Shown in pieces: positions 54,169 to 63,843 of a stretch of DNA of 64,000 bases; the first letter of the stretch is position 1; the number at the start of each line of letters is the position of its first letter. The notes under the pieces were generated by a model that was given only the letters and a program-made list of their open reading frames with translations, was not told the origin of the DNA and made no database searches. Source of the DNA: an uncultured Clostridia bacterium (GTDB lineage Bacteria > Bacillota > Clostridia > TANB77 > CAG-508); the NCBI GenBank assembly GCA_934182605.1, contig CAKPRQ010000006.1, positions 1 to 64,000 on the forward strand, read 5' to 3'. The position numbers and the translations under genes were made by a program.

Positions 54169-54485
54169 TATACTTTTTACTTTAATCGCTTGCTTATACA
54201 TGTAAGTTACTAGTTTTCAACGAATTGTTACAATTATATTAATTTTATATTACAATTGTATTACAAATATTTTACTAATTTCTTCAGTTAATATTTATTT
54301 ATATCTTTAATATAAAATGTTTTGTTATAATAAAAAATTAATCTTGATATATATCTATTTTAATCAAAATATAGCTGAATTAACAAACTATGTCTTGATT
54401 TTAAAATAATTGTATATCAAGATTCTTCAAAAATAATATACTTTAATAACGAGCTACAACTTATATTCTATGAGTCAAATTGCAT
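54169..54485. other. Gap between pheT and pilin-collar gene
   Basis: Over 300 nt without a gene; very AT-rich, containing hairpin element E8 (54340-54424). A short GTTACAATT-like stretch near 54228 resembles a hairpin-element end. No terminator for pheT other than E8 was noticed. Confidence 0.45.
54340..54424. repeat. Hairpin element E8 (core, inverted centre)
   Basis: 85 bp; AATCTTGATATATATCTATT pairs with the right arm ATTGTATATCAAGATT. The centre reads AATCAAAATATAGCT...GTCTTGATT, that is, in the orientation of E6 and opposite to E2, which shares the same arms. Outer ends are not recognisable. About 60 nt past the pheT stop. Confidence 0.72.
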
Positions 54486-56894
54486 TTACTCCCTTATCTT
54501 AGCTCCTACACCTTTTTCTAATTCTTCTAAAATTTCTTTCATAACAGGATTTATATCATCATCAGTTAAAGTTCTTTCAGCAATTCTGAATTTTAAAGCA
54601 TATGCTACACTCTTTTTATTTTCTCCCAATTTTTCTGTGTTTCTAAAAATATCGAATAATTCAACTGTTTCTAATACTTTTTTAGCTTTTTTCTTAATTA
54701 TTTTTTCTATTTGTCCTACTTCAATATTTTCATCTACTACTACAGCCAAATCTCTTTCTACTGCTGGGAATTTTGGAATTGGTGTATATTTTTTATTTTG
54801 TTTTGCATATTTTTGTACTTTATCTAAATTAATTTCTGCAACTAATGCTCTTTTTTGCATATCAAAATTTTCTAATACTATTGGATGTATCTCTCCTAAA
54901 GTAACAAATACATCATTGCCAACTTTTAAATTAGCACATCTTCCTGGATGATATATTTTATTATTACTTTCTTTTACTATATCATACATCGTAAGCCCAA
55001 CTACTTCTAAAAGATTTTCTACAATACCTTTTAAATAGTAAAAATCGTAATTTTCCCCATATAAGCCTATTGTTAATATACTTTCTTCAGTAGGTACTTC
55101 TCCTTTTTGTATATCTTGCCTTATGTCTCTATATCTTCTTGAAATATCAAATAACTGTACATTTTCATTTTTCTTAAAATTATTAATACTTAAAGATTTC
55201 ATCATGCTAGGTACAGTTGATGGTCTCATTATTGTATAATCTTCGCTTAATGGATTTTTTATTTTTATAATTTCTTTTTCTATTTCTTCATAAGAAATAT
55301 TTGCATTTTCTAAATCTTTTTTATTTATAAATCCATAAGTACAAATTTCACTTAAACCTGTATATGATAAAACAGTTCTATATAATTTTTCTATTTTTTG
55401 TAATTTATTTCTTTCTCCTATTGTATCCCCCGAACTTACTAAAGTAGATTCTAATTTATCATAGCCATAAAATCTTATCACTTCTTCTGCAACATCATTT
55501 AATAATTGAATATCTTGTCTAAAGTATGGAGGATAAACTTTATTATCTTCTACTTTCATTTCTAATCGTTCTAATATATCTACCATTTCTTCTTTAGATA
55601 TATTAGTACCTAATAATACATTTATTCTATCTACATCTAAATCTATAACTGGTAATTCTTGTTTATTTGGATATACATCTATTTTACTATTTACAGGTTC
55701 TCCAATATTTAAAAGTTCTACTAATTCTACAGCTCTATTTATAGCTTTTTCTGCGTGCTCACTTGCTAAACATTTTTCATATAAACTTGAGGCAGATGTT
55801 CTTAATCCTAATTTTTTAGCTGTAATTCTTACACTTGGGCCATTAAATACTGCTGATTCAAAAACTACCGTTGTTGTTGTATCTTCTATTTCCGAATTTT
55901 CTCCTCCCATTACACCAGCTACTGCAACAGGTTTATTTTTATCTGCAATAACTAACATATTTTTATCTAAAACTCTTTCAACACCATCTAAAGTTGTTAT
56001 TTTTTCATTTTCATTAGCAGTTCTTACAATTATAGATTTACCTTCTATTGAATTTATATCAAAAGCATGCATAGGTTGCCCTAATTCTAGCATAACGTAA
56101 TTTGTGATATCTACAATGTTATTTATAGGTCTAATATCACAAGCTATTAATCTTCTTTTTAACCACTCTGGTGATTCTCCTATTTTTACATTTTTAACCA
56201 CCCTTGCTATATATCTATAACATAAATTCGGTTCTTCAATCTTTACTGTTAAACCATCGATATTATCTACATTTTCAATATTAATATTTTCTAAGTGTTT
56301 ATGTGGTGCTTTAAATTTAGTTTTCAAAGACACCGCTGTTTCACGTCCTAAACCTTCTATTGAAAAGCAATCTGGTCTATTAGATGTTATTTCAAAATCT
56401 ATAATACATTCTCTTAGGTTTAAAACATCTCTAATATCTTCACCTAATCTATCTGCATATTTTTCGCCCAATATCATAATACCATGTTCAATTTGTCCTG
56501 GATAATTTTCTATATTTAGATTTAATTCTCCTACAGAACACATCATACCACAAGAATCTATGCCTCTTAAAGCACCTTTTTTAATTTTCACTCCACCTGG
56601 TAATTCTGAACCGTCTTTCGCAATAGGAACTATATCTCCAACTTTAATATTATTAGCACCTGTTACTATTTGTAAAATTTCTGTTTTAACATCCACTTTA
56701 GTTACAACTAACTTATCGGCATTTGGATGTTTTTCTATACTTAAAATCTTACCTACTACTACATTTTTAATATCTTCACCTTTTTCTTCTACAGTTTCTA
56801 CTTTAGAACCTGTAAGAGTTAAAATATCAGCTAACTCTTTGTTAGAAACATTTATATCGGCATACTCTTTTAACCATTCTACACTTGTTTTCAT
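54486..56894 (-). CDS. pheT: Phenylalanyl-tRNA synthetase beta subunit
   Basis: 802 residues, normal length. Domains in order: tRNA-binding EMAP-like OB fold (VVVGKILSIEKHPNADKLVV, about 45-150), B3/4 editing domain (about 210-400), B5 (about 405-475), catalytic-like core and the C-terminal anticodon-binding ferredoxin fold (FPAVERDLAVVVDENIEVGQ). Forms alpha2-beta2 with PheS. Start ATG with AAGGAG upstream, 65 nt after pheS. Confidence 0.97.
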   Translation of the reverse strand: MKTSVEWLKEYADINVSNKELADILTLTGSKVETVEEKGEDIKNVVVGKILSIEKHPNADKLVVTKVDVKTEILQIVTGANNIKVGDIVPIAKDGSELPGGVKIKKGALRGIDSCGMMCSVGELNLNIENYPGQIEHGIMILGEKYADRLGEDIRDVLNLRECIIDFEITSNRPDCFSIEGLGRETAVSLKTKFKAPHKHLENINIENVDNIDGLTVKIEEPNLCYRYIARVVKNVKIGESPEWLKRRLIACDIRPINNIVDITNYVMLELGQPMHAFDINSIEGKSIIVRTANENEKITTLDGVERVLDKNMLVIADKNKPVAVAGVMGGENSEIEDTTTTVVFESAVFNGPSVRITAKKLGLRTSASSLYEKCLASEHAEKAINRAVELVELLNIGEPVNSKIDVYPNKQELPVIDLDVDRINVLLGTNISKEEMVDILERLEMKVEDNKVYPPYFRQDIQLLNDVAEEVIRFYGYDKLESTLVSSGDTIGERNKLQKIEKLYRTVLSYTGLSEICTYGFINKKDLENANISYEEIEKEIIKIKNPLSEDYTIMRPSTVPSMMKSLSINNFKKNENVQLFDISRRYRDIRQDIQKGEVPTEESILTIGLYGENYDFYYLKGIVENLLEVVGLTMYDIVKESNNKIYHPGRCANLKVGNDVFVTLGEIHPIVLENFDMQKRALVAEINLDKVQKYAKQNKKYTPIPKFPAVERDLAVVVDENIEVGQIEKIIKKKAKKVLETVELFDIFRNTEKLGENKKSVAYALKFRIAERTLTDDDINPVMKEILEELEKGVGAKIRE

Positions 56895-56959
56895 AATTTT
56901 CTCAAACTCCTTTTTTATCTAAATTTTAACGACGTATAATGATGATTATATTTAAAAAA

Positions 56960-57985
56960 TTAAAATTGTTTTAAAAATCTAACATCATTCTCATATAATA
57001 AACGCATATCATCTATTCCAAATTTTGCCATTGCTATTCTCTCTACACCAAATCCGAAAGCAAATCCTGAATATATTTTAGAATCTATACCACAATTTTC
57101 TAAAACATTTGGGTGTACAACACCGCAACCTAATAATTCTATCCAACCTTCGTTTTTACATACTCTACAACCTTTACCTCCACATACGAAACATGATACA
57201 TCCGCTTCTGCTGAAGGTTCTGTAAATGGGAAATGATGTGGTCTAAATCTTATTTTTGTATTCTTTCCTAAACATTTTTTAGCAAACATTTCTAATGTTC
57301 CTTTTAAATCTGCCATTGATATATTCTTATCTACTACTAATCCTTCTATTTGGTGAAATACTGGCGAATGTGTTGGGTCTACTGCATCTGAACGATAAAC
57401 TTTTCCTGGGCATATTATCTTGATTGGTGGCTTTACATTTTCCATAACTCTTGCTTGAACTGGAGAAGTTTGACTTCTTAAAACAATATCGTCGTTTATA
57501 TAAAATGTATCTTGAACATCTCTTGCTGGGTGATCCTTTGGAGTATTTAATTTGTCAAAATTATATATTGCCTTTTCTACTTCTGGTCCATCTGCTATTT
57601 GATACCCCATACCTAAAAAAATTTCTTCTACTTCATCTATTATTTGCATAATTGGATGTAAAGAACCTATTTTTTGTCTATTACTTGGCATAGTAATATC
57701 AATATTTTCAGTTAAAAGTTTTTTTTCAATTTCCGCTTTTTTTAACTCTTTTTCTCTTTCTATTATTAAACTTTCTAATTCGTCTCTTACTTCATTTACC
57801 ATTGCACCAATTACTGGTCTTTCTTCTAGAGTTAACGCCCCCATTCCTCTTAATAGTAATGTAAGTTCACCTTTTTTACCTGAGTATTTTACTCTTACAT
57901 CGTCTAAGGATTTTAAGTCTTCTGCTAATTCAATTTCTTTTATAGCATTTTCCTTAATTTGTTGAATTTGTTCTTTCATACACAT
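56960..57985 (-). CDS. pheS: Phenylalanyl-tRNA synthetase alpha subunit
   Basis: 341 residues. Class II motifs: motif 2 RFRPHHFPFTEPSAEADVSC and motif 3 GFAFGFGVERIAMAKFGIDD; the N-terminal coiled coil (about 1-85) binds tRNA. An unusual Cys cluster CFVCGGKGCRVCKNEGW (about 270-286) is common in this family. ATG at 57985 or 57979; AAGGA fits either. Controlled by the T-box leader immediately upstream. Confidence 0.97.
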   Translation of the reverse strand: MCMKEQIQQIKENAIKEIELAEDLKSLDDVRVKYSGKKGELTLLLRGMGALTLEERPVIGAMVNEVRDELESLIIEREKELKKAEIEKKLLTENIDITMPSNRQKIGSLHPIMQIIDEVEEIFLGMGYQIADGPEVEKAIYNFDKLNTPKDHPARDVQDTFYINDDIVLRSQTSPVQARVMENVKPPIKIICPGKVYRSDAVDPTHSPVFHQIEGLVVDKNISMADLKGTLEMFAKKCLGKNTKIRFRPHHFPFTEPSAEADVSCFVCGGKGCRVCKNEGWIELLGCGVVHPNVLENCGIDSKIYSGFAFGFGVERIAMAKFGIDDMRLLYENDVRFLKQF

Positions 57986-58018
57986 TTCATTCCTTTCATA
58001 TTTTAATCACACACAAAA

Positions 58019-58282
58019 TAAAAAAGTCCTATGAAAACATAGGACGAAATTTATATCGTGGTACCACCTAATTTTATTAGTATTTTAACTAAACTCATTT
58101 TGTTATATCGTAACAACCGCTTTTTCCTACACTCTATAAGATTTCAAAAAAAGTCCTCAAAAGTGAAATTTCAAATAATTATATATTAATAGTTTTCCAG
58201 CCTATGAACTATTTTCTCTTTAAATATATTTTCAATTATTTTACTTTGCTTTTTAATAACGGATACATATTTAATTTTTACT
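58019..58282 (-). promoter_or_regulatory. T-box riboswitch for pheST
   Basis: A tRNA-sensing leader of about 260 nt. The T-box core GGTGGTACCACG lies at 58056-58067, followed by the terminator GTCCTATG/CATAGGAC with a run of Us (58019-58045). A UUC (Phe) triplet in ATAGTTCATAGGCTGG is a candidate specifier codon. Uncharged tRNA-Phe would favour the antiterminator and turn on pheS-pheT. Confidence 0.9.
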
Positions 58283-58288
58283 CACATA

Positions 58289-58316
58289 AGTATATCACAA
58301 ATTTTAGATTTGTCAA
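58289..58316 (-). promoter_or_regulatory. Promoter of the pheST T-box transcript
   Basis: -35 TTGACA (58316-58311), 16-nt spacer, -10 TATACT (58294-58289). Confidence 0.85.
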
Positions 58317-58354
58317 GAAGCGAAAGTATGTTCGATTTCATCTAAAATAAATTT

Positions 58355-58388
58355 GTTACAATTCAGTAAGAAAAACATATAATTTTAT
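58355..58388. repeat. Half hairpin element E9 (type A left arm only)
   Basis: GTTACAATTCAGTAAG followed by AAAAACATATAATTTTA is the type A left arm; the centre and right arm are absent. It lies between the divergent pheST and sigK genes. Confidence 0.6.
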
Positions 58389-58454
58389 ATATACAGGCAC
58401 TTTATAAAAATTCAAATCATATAATCTAATAATGTTATTATTGGAGGTAGTTTT

Positions 58455-59153
58455 ATGTTTGCACTTTCGTTATCAGGATTAATGTATTTTTTACAATCTA
58501 CAGTTTTTATGACCGGTTATGTTACTAATAATTCTTTATTTCCAGAACCTCTAACAATGGAAGAAGAGATTGAGTATATAAAGAAATATGAAGAAGGCGA
58601 TGAAGAAGCAAGAAACATCTTGATTGAAAGAAATTTAAGATTAGTAGCACATATTGCCAAAAAGTATTCTTCAACTACTGTTAGCAAGGATGATTTGATT
58701 TCTATAGGAACAATAGGATTAATAAAAGGCATAAATAGCTATAATTCTAAGAAGGGTGTGAGGCTTGCTACTTATGTCGCAAAATGCATAGATAACGAAG
58801 TTTTAATGTATTTACGTTCATCTAAAAAAACTCAAGCCGAAGTATATTTAAACGAGCCTATAGGTAAAGATAAAGATGATAACGAAATAACTCTAATAGA
58901 TATTTTGGAAAATAATGAAAGAACTATTGAAGAACAAATTGATTTAAAAATGAAAATAAAATTATTATATGAAAAAATGAAAGATATATTATTAGATAGA
59001 GAAAAATCTATTCTAGAAATGAGATTTGGTCTTAATGGAAAAAAACCTAAAACGCAAAATCAAATTGCTAAAATGATGGGAATTAGTCGTTCATACGTAT
59101 CTAGAATAGAGACTAAGGCTATAAAGAAATTGTCGAATGAAATAAAGGAATGA
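58455..59153 (+). CDS. sigK: Sporulation sigma factor SigK
   Basis: 232 residues. Late mother-cell sigma factor. Sigma-70 region 2 (NLRLVAHIAKKYSSTTVSKD, DLISIGTIGLIKGINSYNSK, RLATYVAKCIDNEVLMYLRS), the SigE/SigK-type linker VYLNEPIGKDKDDNEITLID, and region 4 (NQIAKMMGISRSYVSRIETK). A 20-residue hydrophobic N-terminus (FALSLSGLMYFLQSTVFMTG) fits the inhibitory pro-sequence cut by SpoIVFB in pro-sigma-K. The gene is uninterrupted, so no skin element is needed. Start ATG with GGAGGT upstream; CATATAAT about 35 nt before it resembles a sigma-E -10 box. Confidence 0.9.
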   Translation: MFALSLSGLMYFLQSTVFMTGYVTNNSLFPEPLTMEEEIEYIKKYEEGDEEARNILIERNLRLVAHIAKKYSSTTVSKDDLISIGTIGLIKGINSYNSKKGVRLATYVAKCIDNEVLMYLRSSKKTQAEVYLNEPIGKDKDDNEITLIDILENNERTIEEQIDLKMKIKLLYEKMKDILLDREKSILEMRFGLNGKKPKTQNQIAKMMGISRSYVSRIETKAIKKLSNEIKE

Positions 59154-59180
59154 ACTTTAAGAGTAAAACTTAAAGTTCAT

Positions 59181-59711
59181 TTACATATCATTTTCTTCTG
59201 AAACATTATCAATTAAAGCTTCCTCTTTTAATTCTTTATCTTTTTTTAAGACTGTCTTTATTTTCTTTTTTTCTGTTTTACTTAAATATTCTTCGTTAAT
59301 ATCATTTATAATAGATTCTTCTATGAACATTTGGATGCTTCTTGCCAATTCTAAATCATAGTCGTCTAGAATTCTATTATCAGACGTTAATACTAAACTA
59401 CCTTGCAATTCATTATCAGCCCATATTGGAAGTATAATTTGTGATGTAAAGTTAATTTCTTCTGTTCCATCTTCTAATAATGGTATTATATGATTTTTAG
59501 AATTTACAATATACCTATCTTGTTCAATACCAGTACCTATTATAAGTAAACTTTCTAAAAGTTCTCTGCTTATTAATTTATCTATCTTTTTCGCTGATTT
59601 ATTTGGTACAGTTACAATCCTTATTTTTTTTATATCTGAAACGTATATGGTTGTTTTACTTATTTCTGCACTGCTTTCTAAAAATTTTATCAAATTTTCA
59701 TTTAAATACAT
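59181..59711 (-). CDS. GAF-fold protein, SpoVT C-terminal-like
   Basis: 176 residues from ATG 59711 (MYLNENLIKFLESSAEISKT; AAGGAG 8 nt upstream; a longer frame to 59762 lacks a site). The central part (IGTGIEQDRYIVNSKNHIIP, FTSQIILPIWADNELQGSLV) resembles the GAF fold of SpoVT, without SpoVT's N-terminal AbrB DNA-binding domain. The C-terminal 40 residues are charged (KTEKKKIKTVLKKDKELKEE). Convergent with sigK (27 nt apart). Its position next to sigK fits a sporulation role, but this is inference. Confidence 0.65.
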   Translation of the reverse strand: MYLNENLIKFLESSAEISKTTIYVSDIKKIRIVTVPNKSAKKIDKLISRELLESLLIIGTGIEQDRYIVNSKNHIIPLLEDGTEEINFTSQIILPIWADNELQGSLVLTSDNRILDDYDLELARSIQMFIEESIINDINEEYLSKTEKKKIKTVLKKDKELKEEALIDNVSEENDM

Positions 59712-59880
59712 ATTTAACACTCCTTCTATATATTTTACTATAAGTATTACCATATTTTCCAAATATTATAACAATTTTTTTAAATTTTTTCTATTAAAAT
59801 TTTTACAACTTTTATATTGCATTTACACATCCATTATGATATTATTTGTTCATAAAATCTTTTATAAGGAGTATGAAAAA

Positions 59881-61053
59881 ATGGAGATAGAAATAAATGC
59901 ATCAACTAAACCAAATTATATTTTAACAAAAGAAGAAGCACTTAATTTTTCAGGAAAAGCGGCAGGTATTTGCTACTTGCCTCTAGATACAGAAACTTTA
60001 TTTAATGAACCTATTGAAAAAACAGAAAAACGAGTAAAATCTACAATAGCTTCTGGACACCATAGCGTTTTTACTCACGTTACATATAACTTACTATTAA
60101 CAGATGTGCCAAAAATAATTGCTATGATATTAAATAATGAAAAAGTGTACAATACGTCTGAAAAATCAGGTCGCTATACTGTTATGAAATCAGAAGGTAA
60201 AGAATTAGAATATTATAATAAATGGATACATATATTTACTGAAAAAATTAAAGAAAAGTATCCTGATTTTACAGATAAACAAATAAATAAATTAGCATTA
60301 GAAAACGCAAGATATCTAATAAGTGTATTTACTCCTTCAACCACAATGGAATATACAGTAAGTTTTGGGCAATTAAATTACTTAATAAATTGGATTAGAG
60401 ATTATATAAATAAGGCTCCTTCTAACGCTTTTAATGATAAATTAAAAATTTCTTTAAAAGAATTTTTAGAAGCAATGCCAGATGTAGAAGTAGAAGGGTT
60501 AAATTCTAATTTGAAGAATAGAAAATTATCTCTTTTTGCCGAAAGGAAAAGAAAAGAAAGTTTTGATGAAAACTTTTGTACAAACTATAAAATGACATTT
60601 ACAGGATTAGCTCAAGAAATGAGACATAGAACTTTAAATTTTGAAGCATATATTCCTGGTATTTCAAATAATACTGAATTTTCAAATGAAAAAGAGTTTT
60701 ATATACCTCCAATTATAAGAAGTACAAATTACGAAAAAGAATGGTTAGATGATATAACAGAACTTGGTGAGAATTATCCTCAAGGAATGCTTCTTCAAGT
60801 AAATGAAAGAGGAACTGTAGAAAACTTTATTTTAAAATGTACTGAAAGGCTATGTGGTGCTGCCCAACTTGAAATAATGGAACAAACTAGAATTACTTTA
60901 AATAAATATTTAGAAGAAACAAAAGAAAATAACCCAATAATTTATAATTACCTTTTACCATATAGCAAAGGTCCTAGATGTACATTTTCAAACTGGAAAT
61001 GCAACTCACCTTGTGTATTTAAAGCTAAAGATGCTTTTTATAGATTAATATAG
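59881..61053 (+). CDS. ThyX-like FAD-dependent thymidylate synthase, divergent
   Basis: 390 residues from ATG 59881 (AAGGAG upstream), longer than ordinary ThyX (about 220-260). ASGHHSVFTHVTYNLLL (about 57-73) matches the ThyX His-Glu-Ser/His region; NTSEKSGRYTVMK (about 91-103) matches the second half of the ThyX motif (NExSxRY), but the RHR expected just before it is NNE. An EMRHRTLNFEAYIPG occurs later (about 242). So the protein may be a two-part ThyX relative with active-site residues redistributed. It would make dTMP from dUMP with methylene-tetrahydrofolate, FAD and NADPH if active. The C-terminus has CTFSNWKCNSPC. mutS2 follows after 73 nt. Confidence 0.7.
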   Translation: MEIEINASTKPNYILTKEEALNFSGKAAGICYLPLDTETLFNEPIEKTEKRVKSTIASGHHSVFTHVTYNLLLTDVPKIIAMILNNEKVYNTSEKSGRYTVMKSEGKELEYYNKWIHIFTEKIKEKYPDFTDKQINKLALENARYLISVFTPSTTMEYTVSFGQLNYLINWIRDYINKAPSNAFNDKLKISLKEFLEAMPDVEVEGLNSNLKNRKLSLFAERKRKESFDENFCTNYKMTFTGLAQEMRHRTLNFEAYIPGISNNTEFSNEKEFYIPPIIRSTNYEKEWLDDITELGENYPQGMLLQVNERGTVENFILKCTERLCGAAQLEIMEQTRITLNKYLEETKENNPIIYNYLLPYSKGPRCTFSNWKCNSPCVFKAKDAFYRLI

Positions 61054-61126
61054 TTAGTTCTTCTCCCTGCAATTATATATTCAATATAGTATTATTTTAT
61101 ATAAATATTGAAGAAAGGAAATTTTT

Positions 61127-63496
61127 ATGACAACTAAATACTTAGAAAAATTAGAATATTTTAAAATTATAGATACTTTAAAAAATTTTTGTGTAACACA
61201 TATAGGAAAAAATTTAGCTTTAAACCTCTTACCATATTATAAAGAAAATTTGGTGAAAAAAGAATTAGAAGAAACTGCTAATGCATATTCGCTAATTTTC
61301 CAAAAAGGAAATTTACCTATTTATGAAATAAGCAATAATATAGATACAGATTTGAGAATGCTAGAATTTGATTCTATACTTTCTATTAAACAAATTTTAG
61401 ATGTTACTAATGTATTAAGAATGAGCCGTGAATTAAAAGAATATTTTGCTTTATATAAAGATGAAATTAAAATAGATTTTTCAGTATGCTTAAATAAGTA
61501 CTTTATTAATCTTTATACAAATATAGATATTGAAGAAAAAATATTTAAAAATATAATAGATGAAAATACTCTCGATGACCATGCTTCTCCAGAGCTATAT
61601 TCTATTCGCAAAAAGCAAGGAAAAATAGACGAAGCAATCCATAATAAATTAAACTCTATGCTTTCTTCTAAATACGTTCAAGAGCCTATTGTTACTATTA
61701 GAAATAACAGATATGTAATTCCTATAAAACAAGAATATAGAAGTGAAGTTAAAGGATTTATACAAGATATCTCTACTAGTGGTGCTACTGTTTTTGTAGA
61801 ACCAACTCAAGTTTTTGATTTAAATAATGAATTGAACGATTTGAAATTAAAGGAAAGTTTAGAGATAGAAAAAATATTATCTGATTATTCTAAAATGTTA
61901 AAAAGCATTGTAAATTACTTACACAATAACTTAACATTAATCGCTAAAATCGATTTTATATTCGCCAAAGCTAAATATGCTATTTCAATAAATGCTTATG
62001 AACCTAAAATAAATAATGAACATTATATAGATTTGATAAATGCTAGACACCCTTTAATTTCTAAAGATATTGTAGTTCCTATTAATATAAATTTAGGAAA
62101 AAATTTTAATACTTTAATAATAACTGGACCAAATACAGGTGGAAAAACAGTATCTTTAAAAACTACTGGGCTTCTAGTGGCTATGGCTATGAGTGGACTT
62201 TTTATTCCTGCTAACGAAAATAGTAGTATATATATTTTTGATAATATTTTTGCAGATATTGGAGATAACCAAAATATTCAAGAATCTTTAAGTACTTTTT
62301 CTTCTCATATGACTAATATTATAGAAGTATGTAATAATGCAACTGAAAATAGTTTAGTATTATTCGACGAACTAGGCTCAGGTACAGACCCAATAGAAGG
62401 CTCTGCACTTGCTATAAGTATTTTAAAATACTTATTTAATTTAAAAGCATTAACTATAGCTACTACCCACTATACAGAACTGAAAACATTTGCTTTAACA
62501 GATGAAGGCTTTGAAAATGCTTGTTCAGATTTCGATATCGAAACATTAACACCAACGTATAAACTTTTAATTGGTATTCCTGGAAAAAGTAATGCTTTTG
62601 ACATCAGTAAAAAACTTGGATTAAAAGAAGAAATTTTAAACAATGCATATGCTTTAATAGATTCTAACAATATTGATTTTGAAAATATGTTAAAGGAATT
62701 ATATAATGACAAACTTTTAATAGAAACAGAAAAGGATAAGATTTTAAAAACATCAAAAGAAGTAGAAAATTTAAAACACGAATTACTTACTGAAAAGAAA
62801 GATAAGGAAATGAAAGCAGAGAAAATATTAAATAATGCTAAAATAGAATCACGTGAACTACTATTAAATACAAAAGAATTAGTTAACTCTATTATAAAAA
62901 AAATGAATGAAAATACTCTAAGTTTGAAAGAAGCCAATGAGCTAAGAAATAAATTAAATAAAAATATACAAGATTTAGAAATAATTAATAATATAGATAA
63001 TAAAGTCCAAAACTCTGATACATTTGAAAATGACGCGGATTTAATAAATTTAGGAATGGAAGTTTTCGTACCAAAATTTAATGATACAGGAATTATAAAT
63101 TCATTACCTAATAAATCAAATGAAGTTTTAATAACTGTAGGAAATATAAAGACTAAAGTAAAACTTAATGAAATTACTAAAATAAAAGAAACTGTACTCC
63201 ATAAAGGAAAATTAGTTTCAAAAGTTACTCATAATATTTCTACAAGTAATAATGTATCTAATGAAATTAATGTTATAGGATATAACTTAGAAGATGCAAT
63301 TTGGGCAGTAGATAAATATTTAGACACGGCTTCCCTCTCTTCATTAAATGCAGTTAGAATTGTACATGGCAAAGGTACAGGTATTTTAAGGAAAGGCATA
63401 CAAAGTTTTTTAAAAAGTAATAAACATGTAAAAAGTTTTAGAAACGGCTCTTTTGGTGAAGGTGAAATGGGTGTTACTATTGTGGAATTGAAATAG
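61127..63496 (+). CDS. mutS2: Endonuclease MutS2
   Basis: 789 residues, normal length. MutS core with Walker A ITGPNTGGKTVSLKTTGLLV near 330, Walker B LVLFDELGSGTDPIEGSALA near 405, a long coiled coil (about 520-630) and a C-terminal Smr domain ending SLNAVRIVHGKGTGILRKGI and NGSFGEGEMGVTIVELK. It limits recombination and rescues collided ribosomes in Bacillus (known). No mutS1 features. Start ATG with GAAAGGAAA upstream. Confidence 0.96.
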   Translation: MTTKYLEKLEYFKIIDTLKNFCVTHIGKNLALNLLPYYKENLVKKELEETANAYSLIFQKGNLPIYEISNNIDTDLRMLEFDSILSIKQILDVTNVLRMSRELKEYFALYKDEIKIDFSVCLNKYFINLYTNIDIEEKIFKNIIDENTLDDHASPELYSIRKKQGKIDEAIHNKLNSMLSSKYVQEPIVTIRNNRYVIPIKQEYRSEVKGFIQDISTSGATVFVEPTQVFDLNNELNDLKLKESLEIEKILSDYSKMLKSIVNYLHNNLTLIAKIDFIFAKAKYAISINAYEPKINNEHYIDLINARHPLISKDIVVPININLGKNFNTLIITGPNTGGKTVSLKTTGLLVAMAMSGLFIPANENSSIYIFDNIFADIGDNQNIQESLSTFSSHMTNIIEVCNNATENSLVLFDELGSGTDPIEGSALAISILKYLFNLKALTIATTHYTELKTFALTDEGFENACSDFDIETLTPTYKLLIGIPGKSNAFDISKKLGLKEEILNNAYALIDSNNIDFENMLKELYNDKLLIETEKDKILKTSKEVENLKHELLTEKKDKEMKAEKILNNAKIESRELLLNTKELVNSIIKKMNENTLSLKEANELRNKLNKNIQDLEIINNIDNKVQNSDTFENDADLINLGMEVFVPKFNDTGIINSLPNKSNEVLITVGNIKTKVKLNEITKIKETVLHKGKLVSKVTHNISTSNNVSNEINVIGYNLEDAIWAVDKYLDTASLSSLNAVRIVHGKGTGILRKGIQSFLKSNKHVKSFRNGSFGEGEMGVTIVELK

Positions 63497-63518
63497 AAAA
63501 ATTATATAAAAACCAAAA

Positions 63519-63544
63519 ACGTGCGGCAATTACTCGCCGCACGT
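63519..63544 (-). terminator. Terminator of GC-richer island gene C
   Basis: Stem ACGTGCGGC/GCCGCACGT with an eight-base loop; on the minus strand it is followed by TTTTGGTTTTT. It lies 23 nt after the stop of the 76-residue gene and 22 nt after the mutS2 stop on the other strand, so it may end both transcripts. Confidence 0.85.
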
Positions 63545-63567
63545 TCACACTTCAAAGGAGCATACCT

Positions 63568-63798
63568 CTACCTATTCTTCCTACCTTCTGCAATAGCATA
63601 TCCTCCGAAAAAGGAAACTACCATCAAGCAAAGAAGGATAAGCATCTCTCCCATAAAAGAGCTTTCAAAAAGGAAAGGCACAAAACTAACCTGGGTGTTT
63701 TCATATACAGCCCAACCATAAAGCACGGCTAACATCAACACTAATACTACCATCACCAAGATGGCATAACACAACGTCGCCTTAAAACAACTCTTCAC
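63568..63798 (-). CDS. Island gene C: small two-helix membrane protein
   Basis: 76 residues, started by GTG at 63798 (GGAGAG 9 nt upstream). Two hydrophobic segments, CYAILVMVVLVLMLAVLYGW (about 10-29) and MGEMLILLCLMVVSFFGGYA (about 49-68), separated by a polar loop, with a basic end (EGRKNR). Not recognised. Less AT-rich than neighbours, with its own extended -10 promoter and strong terminator, like islands A and B. Lies between mutS2 and the glycyl-tRNA synthetase gene. Confidence 0.65.
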   Translation of the reverse strand: MKSCFKATLCYAILVMVVLVLMLAVLYGWAVYENTQVSFVPFLFESSFMGEMLILLCLMVVSFFGGYAIAEGRKNR

Positions 63799-63843
63799 AA
63801 GCTTTCTCTCCGTTTTAAAGTGTTAATAAAAAAACCTTAATTT

